Source: Lachnospiraceae bacterium
GTDB taxonomy: Bacteria; Bacillota; Clostridia; Lachnospirales; Lachnospiraceae
Direction of reading: 5' to 3'
Length of the DNA: 64,000 nt
Assembly (NCBI GenBank): GCA_021628825.1
Contig: JAJXRY010000001.1
Span: 1,364,001-1,428,000, forward strand
Shown here: one piece after another, positions 52,446 to 62,489 of the stretch
How positions within the stretch are numbered: position 1 is the stretch's first letter
How the letters are laid out: each line of letters begins with the position of its first letter
Notes under the pieces: model-generated
The model's database searches: none
What the model was told of the DNA's origin: nothing
What the model saw: the letters and a program-made list of their open reading frames with translations, nothing else
Program-made: the position numbers and the translations under genes

Positions 52446-53561
52446 TTAGCAGGTAACATTAATGACCGGCATGGGAGTTGCTGCCGGTGCACTCACACCT
52501 GAGACCTCCGCAGCAGACATGGTATCTGAAGATCCAAAGGACAGGCTTCCGTTATTCATCGGTATCACCCCACTGGATTTCATCTTTTCCAGTCGGTCAA
52601 ATACGGCTTTCAGATACTCTGCATCTGCCTTGACAATATCCTTCATCTCTTTGTTACGATGCTTAATCTTCATCATTTTAAGATCTGCCGGATCCATATC
52701 CCTCTGAACCGACATCAGGGAATCCGATAATTCATCCATTCCCATTTCACTGAACAGGTCCTTCATGCTCTCTGAAAACTGATTCAGAATCTCATCCGAA
52801 AAACTCATTAAGGCTCGAAAGAACTTCATTCAGACTGTCCAATGCCGTACCACAGTTTGCATACATCTGGAGCATCGCCAGATCCGGATCGGTCATCGTA
52901 TATTCCTTCTGCACCGGATCCATTCTTTCCTCTGCATTGTCCGGTTCCTTCTGATTCTCCCCGGCAGATTTCGTATCTTCTCCGGAAAGCTTCTCTTCTT
53001 CATCAATCCTGCTTCCGGCACACGGACCACCCGTGCATTTCGCCATTTCCTCTTCTTCCAGATGCCTTGCCTTTTTTTCCTGGTAACACGCTCCATTGCC
53101 TTTGCATGGTCAATCGCTGCCTGAATTTCTTCACTGTCGTAATCGCCACTCTGCTTCTTGCTTTTCAATCGCAGAACCTCACGACGTGCCTGACCTGCCA
53201 CCTGCTTCGCTGCAAGGGAAGTTTTTGCTGCGCAGAATTTTCGTGGATAAATTCTTAAACTGATATTTCAGCTTTTTTTCAGGCTTAAGGAAGTATTCTT
53301 CGCCTGCTGCCGCTGCGTCCTTAAGGATTCCCCATAGCTCTGCGTACTGCTGGACATCGAATTCGAACTCGATATCTGCGAAGGTGCCCCCGACGATTCC
53401 TCCCAGGAAGTCGAAAGACTCCTCCTGATATCCCTCATATTACTATTCTGCCGCGTGCTCTGTTTCTGTCCGATCTGACCTATATAAGTATGTGAACCAG
53501 TCTGATTAGAAGCCATATAGGACTTCTGCTGACTCTGTATTCCGACGTTGATTCCTTTCAT
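52446..53561 (-). CDS. Conserved Lachnospiraceae-type protein of unknown function, four run errors
   Basis: 369 residues after repair from MKGINVGIQSQQKSYMAS (GGAGGAGG upstream). Parts: a Ser/Gln/Asn-rich N-terminal third; a basic coiled-coil-like stretch with RREVLRLKSKKQSGDYDSEE and AAIDHAKAMERVTRKK; MAKCTGGPCAG with two cysteines; an acidic linker; and a helical C-terminal third (SDEILNQFSESMKDLFSEMG). No signal peptide or membrane helix. Repairs: seven A for five twice (53274-53280, 53074-53080), five A for four near 53234, five T for four near 52794. The make-up resembles substrate-like secreted or flagellar-export proteins, but I do not know it. Confidence 0.65.
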
Positions 53562-53685
53562 GTCTGTTTTCCTCCTCCGTGAGTCAAACAAGAACTGTGC
53601 GTATCAGTTCCCCGATATGATACTACCGCATTTCTAATAGTTAAATCGACATGATGGGTGGAAAACTTTAGTTAATAAATCTTTA

Positions 53686-53714
53686 TTGACACATGTATAT
53701 AGCTGTATTATCAT
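53686..53714 (+). promoter_or_regulatory. Promoter of the XRE regulator
   Basis: TTGACA (53686-53691), 17-base spacer, TATCAT (53709-53714). The start codon is 70 bases downstream. Confidence 0.7.
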
Positions 53715-53783
53715 TTAATTACAAGTAAATTCTTGTTTCTTTTTGAATAACAAATAACATCATTACCATAAACAGGAGATCAT

Positions 53784-54229
53784 ATGACCGTAGGAGATCG
53801 CATAAAGGAAAGCAGAAAAAAAGAAAGGACTGTCCCAAAAGGAATTGGGACAAAAAAACTCAATATTTCCCAGCAGATGGTTGCTCAACTTGAAAAACCC
53901 TTCTGCGATGCCTAAAATCAACACCTTACAAAAAGTTGCCGACGCCTTGGAAATCCCATTAACTTACTTATTATATGGTTCCATTATTTCTCCTGATCTT
54001 GAGGTTTATCTCAATACGAACGATAAGGAATCAACGCTGTCGGAACTTACTAACCTACAGGATCATGCATCTGATCAAATTCATAGAATAACAAACTATG
54101 CATTACTGTTAACAAAATTTGAGGACATTAGCTCAACTAGTTAATTTATTTGACAAACTTAATACAGATGGAAAAAACAAAGCCTTAGATCAACTTGAAA
54201 TGCTGACTAGAATTCCTGAATATCAGTAA
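53784..54229 (+). CDS. XRE-family transcriptional regulator, frameshifted
   Basis: 146 residues after repair. HTH: MTVGDRIKESRKKKGLSQKE, LGQKLNISQQMVAQLENPSA, then KINTLQKVADALEIPLTYLL; the C-terminal half is helical and ends LEMLTRIPEYQ. Repairs: seven A for six (53817-53823), seven A for five (53851-53857), five A for four (53893-53897), one extra T near 54128. AGGAG seven bases before ATG. Neighbour of the small toxin, so it may control it or sit there by chance. Confidence 0.82.
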
Positions 54230-54337
54230 ACTATTACCAAGGTTAAAAGGAAACATTGACAATATCATATATTTACCAAGGGAACCGAAGGGGCGATATA
54301 CCAGTTACCGGACACTCATACGAAAGGAGCTGGTGCG

Positions 54338-54424
54338 ATGGTTACATATACGGATCTGATCCAGTTTGTAATTATGCTTTGCGCAGTAATAACTCTTGTC
54401 ATTTACACTCAACGCAAAAAATAG
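54338..54424 (+). CDS. Holin-like type I toxin peptide
   Basis: 28 residues: MVTYTDLIQFVIMLCAVITL then VIYTQRKK. One hydrophobic helix and a short charged C-terminus, like the putative holin-like toxins of the TxpA/BsrG group. AAAGGAGC lies eight bases upstream of the ATG. A bidirectional terminator follows at once. The mRNA leader (54230-54337) may itself be structured. A likely antisense RNA covers the 3' end. Confidence 0.78.
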   Translation: MVTYTDLIQFVIMLCAVITLVIYTQRKK

Positions 54425-54514
54425 CGCCCTCGCTCTGGTAAAGTAAGGCGCTACTTTTAGCAATAAACCATTTTACCGGCAGCTAGGTGTACTCTAGCTT
54501 TCGGTTCTCTTGTT
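54415..54514 (-). ncRNA. Candidate antisense RNA antitoxin
   Basis: A minus-strand promoter TTGCAA (54546-54551) and perfect TATAAT (54521-54526); the spacer is 19 bases as read but contains a run of seven A and would be 17 if that run is five, as elsewhere in the window. The transcript of about 100 bases has a hairpin GCTAG-AGTACAC-CTAGC and ends at the shared terminator, overlapping the 3' end of the toxin mRNA, as in TxpA/RatA. Confidence 0.6.
54422..54453. terminator. Bidirectional terminator shared by toxin mRNA and antisense RNA
   Basis: Seven-pair stem TAGCGCC/GGCGCTA; followed by CTTTTAG on the plus strand and TTTTTTG on the minus strand. Confidence 0.75.
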
Positions 54515-54598
54515 AAACATATTATACCCAATATGTTATATTTTTTTGCAAACATAATTCTGTTATTTTTTTGTATCATTTGCGTAAACCTTCAAAAT

Positions 54599-56230
54599 CT
54601 ACTGCATGAACAATTCTCCAGATGCACTTACAATAAATCCGACATCTGCTACAGTTCCCCCAACTTCAATTTTTCCCATTATAATCTTTGGAACGAATCG
54701 TGAGTTTCCTTCCGTCCACTGTATATTCTCCATTCCAACCGTCTGAAAGCATAATATTTTTGGAAAACATCACTGAAATCTCCCATGACGTTACCGCTTC
54801 TGTTCCTTCATTTGTCACAGTTAACTGATACTGGTAAAAATTCTTTCCTTCGGACTCCCAGCTTCCAATTACCTGTGCGTCCACGGCAAAATCTCCATAG
54901 ACCAGATTCTGTACATCCGCACTGTTGTCTGCACTTGCATCACATATGGTCGAAGTTTCAGTTTTCTTCTCCTGATCCTTCTCCTCCTCATGGAGCAACG
55001 CATAAATCCATTTACCGCTTTCACTTAAGTCTTCCTCTGCAAAGCTGGAAGTCTTTTGACAGTTAGAAGCAATCAGCGCAGAGGTCTCATTTTTATTGCA
55101 GAAGCTCCAGACTGCATAGCTGACTCCCAACTGATCCATGGTATCCACCCAGATTCCCGCCTGTGCCAAATCATTTCCACCGTTACCACTTGCGTCACAC
55201 AGCCCATATTCACTGACAAAAACCGGGGTCCCGGCCGCTATGGCATCCTTCATTTTATTTCGCAGATCCTCTTTATGTGTTGCAGCATAAAAATGAAGGG
55301 TGTACATGATGTTATTGTACCCGGTAATCGGATCCTTCTGTGGCTTGTCAATCTCCTGCGACCAGGTGGGCGTTCCCACTAAGATAACCGCATCCTTTGC
55401 ATTGTTCCGGATGACCGGAATCACTTCTTCAGCATAGGCCTTCACGTCTTCCCAGGTGGTATCGCCATTTGGCTCATTGCAGATCTCATAGATCACATGG
55501 TTTTCATCTTTAAATTTTCCTGACATTTCATCGAAAAACCGGATTGCCTCATCTTTATGCGTCAAAGGATTCTGGTCATGCAGAACATGCCAGTCCACAA
55601 TCACATACATATCTGCCTGCTTCGCGTATCCGACGCCATCTGCTACGAGCTTTTTCAGCTTTTCCTTATCACCATCCGTACAATAGCCGCCATTTTCATC
55701 GGTATACATTGCAATCCGGAACAAATTGGCTCCCCAGTCATTGCTTAACTGTATCACGGCATCCTGATTCACAAAATCCGGAAACCATGCAATTCCATGT
55801 GTGCTGACACCACGAAGCTGTACCGCCTGCCCTTTTTCATCAACAAGCTGTGTTCCTTTCACAGACAACGCCCCATTTTGAGACGGATGTGCTAAAACAA
55901 AACTCCCATTTTTTACCACACGATTATCTTCTTCCTTGGATGCATCACTGGGATTTTTTTCTGATCTTTTATATTTTCATCATCTTTCCCTGATCTCTTC
56001 TGCTCTTCCAACATGTCAGGTTCCATGTCATCCATCTCATCAATTTCCAGTTCGCTCTTTGATCCCTTTTGGTCTTTCTGAGCTTCTTCTGCCTTGTCCT
56101 GTGCCTGTTCTGTTCTCTCTCCATCTATCGCAGAAACCTCTTCCCCTGCACAGGCCACCAGACCCAAGCATACTATCCCCATACTTGCGATCATGATAAA
56201 CCGTCTGATTCTTCCAAATCTTTTTCCCAT
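54599..56230 (-). CDS. Lipoprotein endoglucanase, GH5 with C-terminal CBM2, two run errors
   Basis: 542 residues after repair. Lipoprotein signal with lipobox LGLVAC (residues about 20-27), an acidic linker of about 70 residues, GH5 barrel (LVDEKGQAVQLRGVSTHG, acid/base E in YEICNEPNGDT, nucleophile E in VFVSEYGLCD), a linker with KKTETSTICDAS, and a CBM2-like domain (WESEGKNFYQYQLTVTNEG, WNGEYTVDG, GGTVADVGFIV). Seven A for five at 55955-55961 and five A for four near 54675. Anchored outside the cell; cleaves beta-glucan or cellulose chains. Confidence 0.92.
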
Positions 56231-56248
56231 ATCTGTTGTCTTCCCTAT

Positions 56249-57082
56249 TTACAAGATATTACTTACTAAAGATAATAATTTTTCTGGGCTATTTTTCTTC
56301 ACGAAAGGCATCCAGGTTACCAGTTTATAAACCGGATTCACTACGGCCATACCACGGACAATATTGTCGTTTTTTTCACCTTGTGGAATCCTTTTTGCCA
56401 GATCGGCCATTTCTTCGAAACTGTTCGCTCCCCCAGGTAAACACAGCACCGGTTGACTGGATCGATTTCTCAACCTTCTCTTTGTTCACAAATTTCGGGC
56501 ACAGGCATTCCAGCATGACACAGGCATTATCAAAATTATCATAAATAATCGAAAGCATCTTCTGCACCTGTTCCTTCGTAAGATACATCGAAAGCCCCTC
56601 AATGATAAAAAGCATTTTTCCCCTTACGGTTACCTGTTCTGCCCACGCCGGATCAAAGCACGAACATCCGATTGTGGATACTCTGCCTTTTTCATTATAT
56701 ACCGAATCCCGCACCGCAATGGTTTCCGGCAAGTCCAGATTGTACCAGGTAATCTTTCCGTTATCCATACGATAAAATCTCGTATCCAGACCACAGGCGA
56801 TATTTACTACCGTACAGTCCGGATTTTTTTCTTAATAAAATCAGACACCAGTTCATCAAATACTACCGTACGTGCAATAACTCCGGCGCTCATAGTATTG
56901 TCCCTGGATGCCTTGGAAAAGTCATAATCCAGCTTTGCCACAATTTCCTCTGCCTTTTCATCCTTAAACTTATGCTTGGGATTCTTACTGTACATTGCCC
57001 GTGCATAAAAGCTCTGTAGCATCGTCTCGGCTGCCCCATTCAATACCGGTTTAATTTTATCCTGATTACCCTTACCTGCCAT
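56249..57082 (-). CDS. Leucine-carboxyl-methyltransferase (LCM)-family SAM methyltransferase, two run errors
   Basis: 276 residues after repair. LCM pattern: TMSAGVIARTVVFDELVSDF, VVNIACGLDTRFYRMD (SAM loop), YNLDLPETIAVRD and LFIIEGLSMYLTKEQVQ. Seven A for five near 56826-56832 (plus-strand T) and five G for four near 56433. Close relatives methylate small molecules or polyketides; the substrate is not known. Eighteen bases upstream of the GH5 gene. Confidence 0.85.
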
Positions 57083-57259
57083 GATTTCACGATTCTCCTT
57101 CCGCGCTTCTTCCTTATGTAGTTAGCTTTTTCTAACCCATAAATAGTTTATCATAGTTTTTGCATTAATACAAAGGGGCTTTCGTGACACAATCCTTATC
57201 TATTTTTTTATTATAAATCTCTTCCACAATATAATCTATGACACCCTGAAATGCACATT

Positions 57260-57436
57260 TTATGAATCAATCTCCGTAATGGTCGGTACCGTCCATGTCT
57301 CTAATGCATCACCTACAGGAAGCCAGTTTATCGTATCCTCCGTGCATCCTGCTCTGTCTTGGGATACAATGCAACCTCAACTGTATTGGCACCAAGACCG
57401 GCAATTGCTACCAACGCACGATAAGCATATCAGAAT
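57260..57436 (-). pseudogene. Gene remnant, C-terminal piece
   Basis: A stretch of about 58 codons reads RALVAIAGLGANTVEVALYP, KTEQDAR, then after a missing G near 57330 EDTINWLPVGDALETWTVPT and ends ITEIDS. It looks like protein-coding sequence, but stops lie directly upstream, there is no start codon or ribosome binding site. I cannot name the family. The rest of 57083-57545 has the hairpins listed next and nothing else. Confidence 0.45.
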
Positions 57437-57451
57437 CCCCCTAAAGTCAAA

Positions 57452-57470
57452 AATGATCCACTGGATCATT
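57452..57470 (-). terminator. Terminator of the alkylsulfatase transcript, inside repeat copy B
   Basis: Perfect nine-pair inverted repeat AATGATCCA-C-TGGATCATT, followed by TTTGAC on the minus strand. It overlaps the dispersed repeat at 57461-57489. Confidence 0.6.
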
Positions 57471-57489
57471 TTCTCATATGCATGGCAGC
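57461..57489. repeat. Dispersed short repeat, copy B
   Basis: CTGGATCATTTTCTCATATG followed by CATGGCAGC; partner of 14521-14550. Each copy lies in an intergenic control region. Confidence 0.5.
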
Positions 57490-57500
57490 ATAGATGAAAC

Positions 57501-57528
57501 GGACATGTCTGCCCCAACAGACATGTCC
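57501..57528 (-). terminator. Perfect 11-pair hairpin after the alkylsulfatase stop
   Basis: GGACATGTCTG-CCCCAA-CAGACATGTCC, 17 bases after the stop codon. There is no U tract, so it may stabilise the 3' end or act together with the next hairpin. Confidence 0.55.
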
Positions 57529-57545
57529 AGTTTCCGGTATAAAAC

Positions 57546-59613
57546 TTATGGTTCAATAATATTAAAATATTTATACTCTGCGGTAACCGTAACGGCGTCC
57601 ATCAATCGTGTCAGACAGGTCTCATCACCTTCCTGCTCAACCAAAGCTGCAGCATTCTCTGCGTTTTTCTGGACAATAGACAATAGTCCTGCACGTTTCG
57701 TTGTCCAGGTCACATCTGCATCCGCATCCTGGGTATCCTTCTGATAAAGCAGTACACCGTTTTTCACACGGAGTACGTAATTCCCTTCCGGTAATATCAA
57801 ATTTGCTGTAAAGGTCAGATCAGGAACCTTCGTTGTATCCATAAGAATTCCCAGATAATCCAGAATCATATCAGGTGTCATATGTAAAATAACATCACCG
57901 TTACCATTAGCTCTTGTTGCATCATCGGTATTGGTGCCATTTCGCAGCTCCTGTGCCGCACAAAGATAGGCATTTCGCCATGGACCTGCTTCTGCCTGAT
58001 ATCCCAACTGTTCTAAAGCATCTGCACACAGATAACGTGCATCCATATTTTCCGGATCCGCAAAAACCAGCGTATTGGTAATCTGGGCAACCCATTGATA
58101 TTCACCCTTGGCAAAATCCTCTTTTGCTTTTTCAATAACAGCATCTGTGTCACCGATATATTCTACCAGCTTCTGAGCATAATCCGATGGTGTAAGTTCT
58201 GCAAGATGGATAGGATTCCCGTCATACCAGCCCATATATTTCTCATATACCGCTTTCGAATTATGGGAAACGGTACCGTAATACTGACGCGTATACCAGA
58301 TTTTTCTCCAGCTCCTCCGGAAGCCGGATCATATTGGCAATCTCTGTTTCCGTATAACCTTCATTAATATAAAGTAATGTCTGGTCATTAATGAACTTAT
58401 ATACCGCTGCAGTATTGATCATATATTCCTGAATTGTATCATTTTCCCAATGCGGCCAGTTATGGGACTGGAATACCACCTCTGCCAGATCACCATAGCG
58501 AGCCAGTGATTCCATAATGTACTCTGCCCATGCGTTTCCGTCACGCACCTGGGCTCCACGAAGTGTATACAGGTTGTGGAGTGTTCCCGTACAATTTTCA
58601 GCCATCCACAGAGCATTTTTTGATTCAATCCAGAAATTCATCTCTGCCGGTGCTTCGGTACCCGGGGTAAGCTGGAATTCCATTTCCACTCCATCAATGG
58701 TATGCTTTTTCACCAGTCTGTGTAATTTCAAGTGTAGGAGAAATATAGCTTGCGCTGCCCCTGGACTGCCCCATACCAATACCTATGGTAAGAGATCCTG
58801 TTTCACCGGCCTCGAGCAATGTTCCATACTGATAACTTGCTCTTCGCCCCATACCGGTACCTGCATAAATATTCTCGCTGACAGCATACTTCTCAAAGCC
58901 CTCCGGTGCAATTACCTGCACATCACCGGATTGTACGTCTTCTTCCGAAATAATCCCCTTGACTCCACCAAAGTGATCAACATGGGAATGGCTGTAAATC
59001 ACTGCCTTTACAGGGAAAGTACCAAGATTCTCTTCCACCAGTGAAAAAGCCGCTGCCGCACACTCGACACTCATCAATGGATCTATTACAATCCATCCTG
59101 TATCACCTTTTATGAACGTAACATTTGACATGTCATAGCCACGCACCTGATAAATTCCGTCAGTTACTTCAAAAAGACCATAGATATGATTCAGCTGTGT
59201 ATTTCTCCAAAGGCTCGGATTGGCTGTATCCGGAGCATCCTGATCCAGAAAGCCATATGCCGTCTGACTCCATACAAGCTTCCCGTTCTCATCATAAATA
59301 TCCAGTGTATCCGGAGAAGCAATCAGGCCTTTCGTCGCATTCTCAAACTCTGCGGTATCCTTGAAATCCAGTAGTGCATAAACCTCCTGATTTGCATCAA
59401 TCGTATACTGGGTAGCCGGCTTACTTTCCGCTGTTAATGCGGATTCGGTAATTGGGGACGACGCACTTTCCGCTGTTAATACGGATTCGGTAATTGTGGG
59501 CGACGCGCTTTCCTCTGTTGATACTGATTCGGTAATTGCGGCCGAGCTGCCGCAGGCAGTCATGGTAAGTGTCAATGCAACGGCGGTCAAAGCCACTGTT
59601 TTTTTCTCTTCAT
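57546..59613 (-). CDS. Lipoprotein alkyl/aryl sulfatase (SdsA/YjcS type), three run errors
   Basis: 687 residues after repair. Lipoprotein signal KKTVALTAVALTLTMTAC, a three-times repeated linker, then a metallo-beta-lactamase fold: HxHxDH in YSHSHVDHFGGVKG, further SdsA features EAPAEMNFWIESKNALWMAE and NCTGTLHNLYTLRGAQVRD, dimerization helices (YYGTVSHNSKAVYEKYMGWY) and a C-terminal SCP2-like domain (LMDTTKVPDLTFTANL). Breaks: seven A for five just after the start (59604-59610), five A for four near 58712 and near 58304. The family hydrolyses primary alkyl sulfates. GAGAGGAG lies upstream of the start at 59613. Confidence 0.9.
59423..59548 (-). repeat. 42-bp tandem repeat, three units, coding
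   Basis: Units start at 59423, 59465 and 59507 and differ at several positions. They encode 14-residue repeats of the type ITES(V/A)(L/S)T(A/E)ES directly after the lipobox, so they act as a spacer between the membrane and the enzyme. Confidence 0.85.
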
Positions 59614-59799
59614 AATATATTTCTCCTCTCAAGATTTCAAATATTCCCTGCTGTAAATTTTCATTTTAATCGCGAGAATGATAATCAATAGGAATATATC
59701 ATGAATAGATCGAGAGAACAAGAAAAACTATCGTGAAACAACATTTTTTTATTGCGGCAAATCAGCGTCAGAAGCGGTAAAAACGACATTTTCATTAAA

Positions 59800-60585
59800 T
59801 TAAATTTGCTTCATGGAAACTACAACCGGTTTCGCCGGCTGATTTCCCTCCCTTATATATCTCAGCTTGTCTGTATCAAACAAAATACATCCACAATGTC
59901 CTGGAAATGTCGGAAAACATATAACTTTCAAATTCTTATCTATTTCAGGACTGTAATCCATGATTTCCAATGTTTCACCATACAGAGTTGCACGTTCATA
60001 ACAACGAAGCCATTTTGCATCCATATTAGAAAAAAAGGCTGGAAAAAGGAACTTCCAATCAGCTTGTCTAACGGCAGCTTTTCCAGAACAGCCAATGCCT
60101 CATTCCCATATCGGAAGATCCAGTCCACCGCCCTTTTTTCTTCATTAAATACCATTTCTATATCCGTAAATGCAAAAGGGAGATCATCGCATAGCTTATA
60201 ATATCTGCGATATTCTTCTTCTGTCAGCGGCAGCTTTTTTTTACTGAGCTTTGCAATCATAAGCTCCTGTTTTTTCTGCAGTTCTTCTCTGAGAACCCTT
60301 TTCTTCCGCTTTGTATAGGCGATTTCTTCACCATTACACAGCAAAAATTTTGTCCCCAATGTCACTGATTGCAGACACTGCGATCATACATCCACGTTTT
60401 ACTTCCATGAACCCTTCATCCAGCTGCTTCTTTAATTCCTTCAATGTCATTCGGCAACGGTAAGCACCTCCATCAAGCATATGAATCGTACAATGATCAT
60501 CTGACATAATCGCATAGAGAATATCTGCACGCCGTATGGCTATTTTAGTACGATTAAAGGTTACTGTAATGAATTCCTGCTGCAT
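59800..60585 (-). CDS. LytTR-type regulator with a C-terminal PAS-like part, two run errors
   Basis: 260 residues after repair. Residues 1-95 are a LytTR DNA-binding domain (FNRTKIAIRRADILYAIMSD, DEGFMEVKRGCMIAVSAI), at the N-terminus, where a receiver would normally stand. A charged helix (KRKKRVLREELQKKQELMI) leads to a PAS-like domain (LPFAFTDIEMVFNEEKRAVD, WIFRYGNEALAVLE). Five T for four near 60340 and seven T for five near 60028-60034 split it. No phospho-acceptor domain, so it probably binds a ligand or partner. Confidence 0.75.
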
Positions 60586-60631
60586 AGCTGCTGTCTCCTT
60601 TTGATAATTAAAATGTAGACTTTATCATTCC

Positions 60632-62018
60632 TTACATATTTATTGTGAATTTCTTCTGCAATACAATCTGTGATGCTCTGATTTTCTTAGGATACACATC
60701 CTTATACCGGTAAATGCTCAGAATCATTCCAACCAGACCATAGCATAGTAAAATATTACTTTTACCAACCGAAAGGAAAGGCAGGAAAGACGCTGCCGGT
60801 GGAACGAGACCTAAAGCACCTGATATATTTGCCACAATATTTAACAACAGAAGCATGCCGCATCCAAATCCCATGACCAAGCCAAGTTCATTTTTTTCTG
60901 TTTGATCGCTGCTCCGAAAATGAACATCACCAATACCGCCAAGACAGCAATCACAAGAACCCCTGCAATGCTTCCATAGCTATTCAGAATATATGCAAAA
61001 ATATAATCGCTATTAAACTCCGGCAGACTGCCAAACACATCGTTTCCACTATTACCAACAGGTAAGATTCCTTGGTTCAATGCCCGAAGCACCGAGGTAA
61101 GATAAAATCCATCTCCCGAACCAGTCAGAAAAGCCCGGATCCGTTCTTCCTGATATTCTGCCATCCAATGAAACAGGTACATCCCAGCCAATGCAATAGC
61201 CGGTAAAATCAGGAAAATGCTCCACAAAACCGCCAATGTCTTTTTCACCGGTACGTGAAACCATCCTTTTAAAATTGCTGCGGTAAGCTGAACCAGCATA
61301 CTGATCAGTATAATCATTGCCCCAACAAGACTCGGTATCCGGAACATAATAAAAAAACCGGAACTATGAGCCAGACAATCGCTTTTAAACAATGCAGCAG
61401 GCCCGCCATCTCTGTATTTATATAAAATCGCTCCATAGACCGGTACATAAAACATCATCAGCGAAACCGCAGAAATCCTGAACATTCCGAATCCGATACT
61501 ATACCTCGATCCATTGATCACACCACCAAAGAAACCGGCCAGAAGCAAGATTCCCATAGAAATAATGAATAAACCGATGATCTTCGAATATTTGGCAATG
61601 ACCGTATAATCCACAAAATAAATCCCGCACATGAAGATAAATCCATACAAAACAGAATAAGCAAAGCCTTCGCTTTCCAGCCGGTATATCTCCTGCATAT
61701 ATGGTTCCAGATTGTGATAGCCACTCTGATAAAGAATGGATTGCTGTAATAAAATTCCAAGCAGGCTTAAGATCCCCACAATAATAAGTAACTTCCATGC
61801 AAACTGCGGCTTATAGATTTTTATCCAGGGAAATGCCAACCGTAACCGGATCTCCCATGTCCGCAACTGCGTTCTTTTTCCGCTTCTTCGTATGTCATTC
61901 CATGCGCCATATTATCCTCGATCTGGCTTTCCATATGGCCCCTGATCTCCTCGGCAATGTAGGGTCTTGCTTTCTTACACCGGATCTGTGATAACAGTTT
62001 TTCTAAATATTGTTCCAT
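60632..62018 (-). CDS. FtsW/RodA/SpoVE (SEDS)-family protein with N-terminal permease-prefix (HAAS-like) domain, three run errors
   Basis: 460 residues after repair. Residues 1-65 are a helical cytosolic prefix (MEQYLEKLLSQIRCKKARPY, EEIRGHMESQIEDNMAHGMT, EEAEKNAVADMGDPVTVG) of the kind found with PadR-controlled membrane proteins. Then ten or so helices of the SEDS fold (FFGGVINGSRYSIG, VGNSGNDVFGSLPEFNSDYI, GCGMLLLLNIVANISGALGL, PFLSVGKSN). The conserved loops are like RodA/SpoVE, which polymerise peptidoglycan glycan strands. Breaks: extra A near 61879, near 61822, and seven T for five at 60890-60896. Starts two bases after the PadR stop. Confidence 0.83.
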
Positions 62019-62020
62019 GC

Positions 62021-62350
62021 CTACACCCCCATTGCAAGGACATTCGCTACTGCGGACTGATATTCCTTCCATTCTTCCTGCTTCGCAGCCAGCAAAGCCC
62101 GTCCCTCTTTCGTGATACTGTAATACTTCCTCGTCTTTCCTGCATATTCCTGCTCATATACGTTAAGCAGACCTTTCTCCTCTAGTCCATGCAATAACGG
62201 ATACAGCGTTCCCGCTTTCAGTTCAAAGACATTGCAGGATTTTTTCCGCAGTGTATCAATCATTTCGTAACCATACATATCCTTTTCCGCAAGCAGTCTG
62301 AGTATAAGCATGGTTATACTTCCAGACATCAGCGACTTATCAATCGCCAT
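62021..62350 (-). CDS. PadR-family transcriptional regulator
   Basis: 109 residues, intact. Winged helix with GSITMLILRLLAEKDMYGYE, LKAGTLYPLLHGLEEKGLL and KTRKYYSITKEGRALL; small PadR-s2 type. Probably represses its own transcript, which includes the SEDS gene. GGAGGG is seven bases before the ATG. Confidence 0.93.
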   Translation of the reverse strand: MAIDKSLMSGSITMLILRLLAEKDMYGYEMIDTLRKKSCNVFELKAGTLYPLLHGLEEKGLLNVYEQEYAGKTRKYYSITKEGRALLAAKQEEWKEYQSAVANVLAMGV

Positions 62351-62375
62351 AGTGAACCCTCCTTATGTAGATAAT

Positions 62376-62424
62376 CTATATATCGGTCATCTATAGTAAA
62401 TATAGGCTGTCTATATATGTCAAG
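62376..62424 (-). promoter_or_regulatory. padR promoter and operator-like repeats
   Basis: Minus-strand -35 TTGACA (62419-62424); the -10 is weak (TTTACT-like, 17 bases on). TCTATA occurs at 62376, 62391 and 62411, and CTATA-GTAAA-TATAG (62392-62406) is an inverted repeat over the -10 area. These fit binding by the PadR dimer. Confidence 0.5.
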
Positions 62425-62489
62425 AATGAGTTTTTCCAAATAGACCATTTTGTACTCACCAGATAAATTTTGCTGTAAATAGAAAAAAA

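Noticed and set aside
53784..54424. XRE gene and small peptide as a type II toxin-antitoxin pair
   Set aside because: The peptide is a 28-residue membrane helix with its own leader and antisense RNA, which fits type I. Type II toxins are larger soluble enzymes.
59423..59548. Tandem repeat considered as a CRISPR array
   Set aside because: The 42-base units are contiguous with no spacers, in frame, and inside a coding sequence. No cas genes are in the window.
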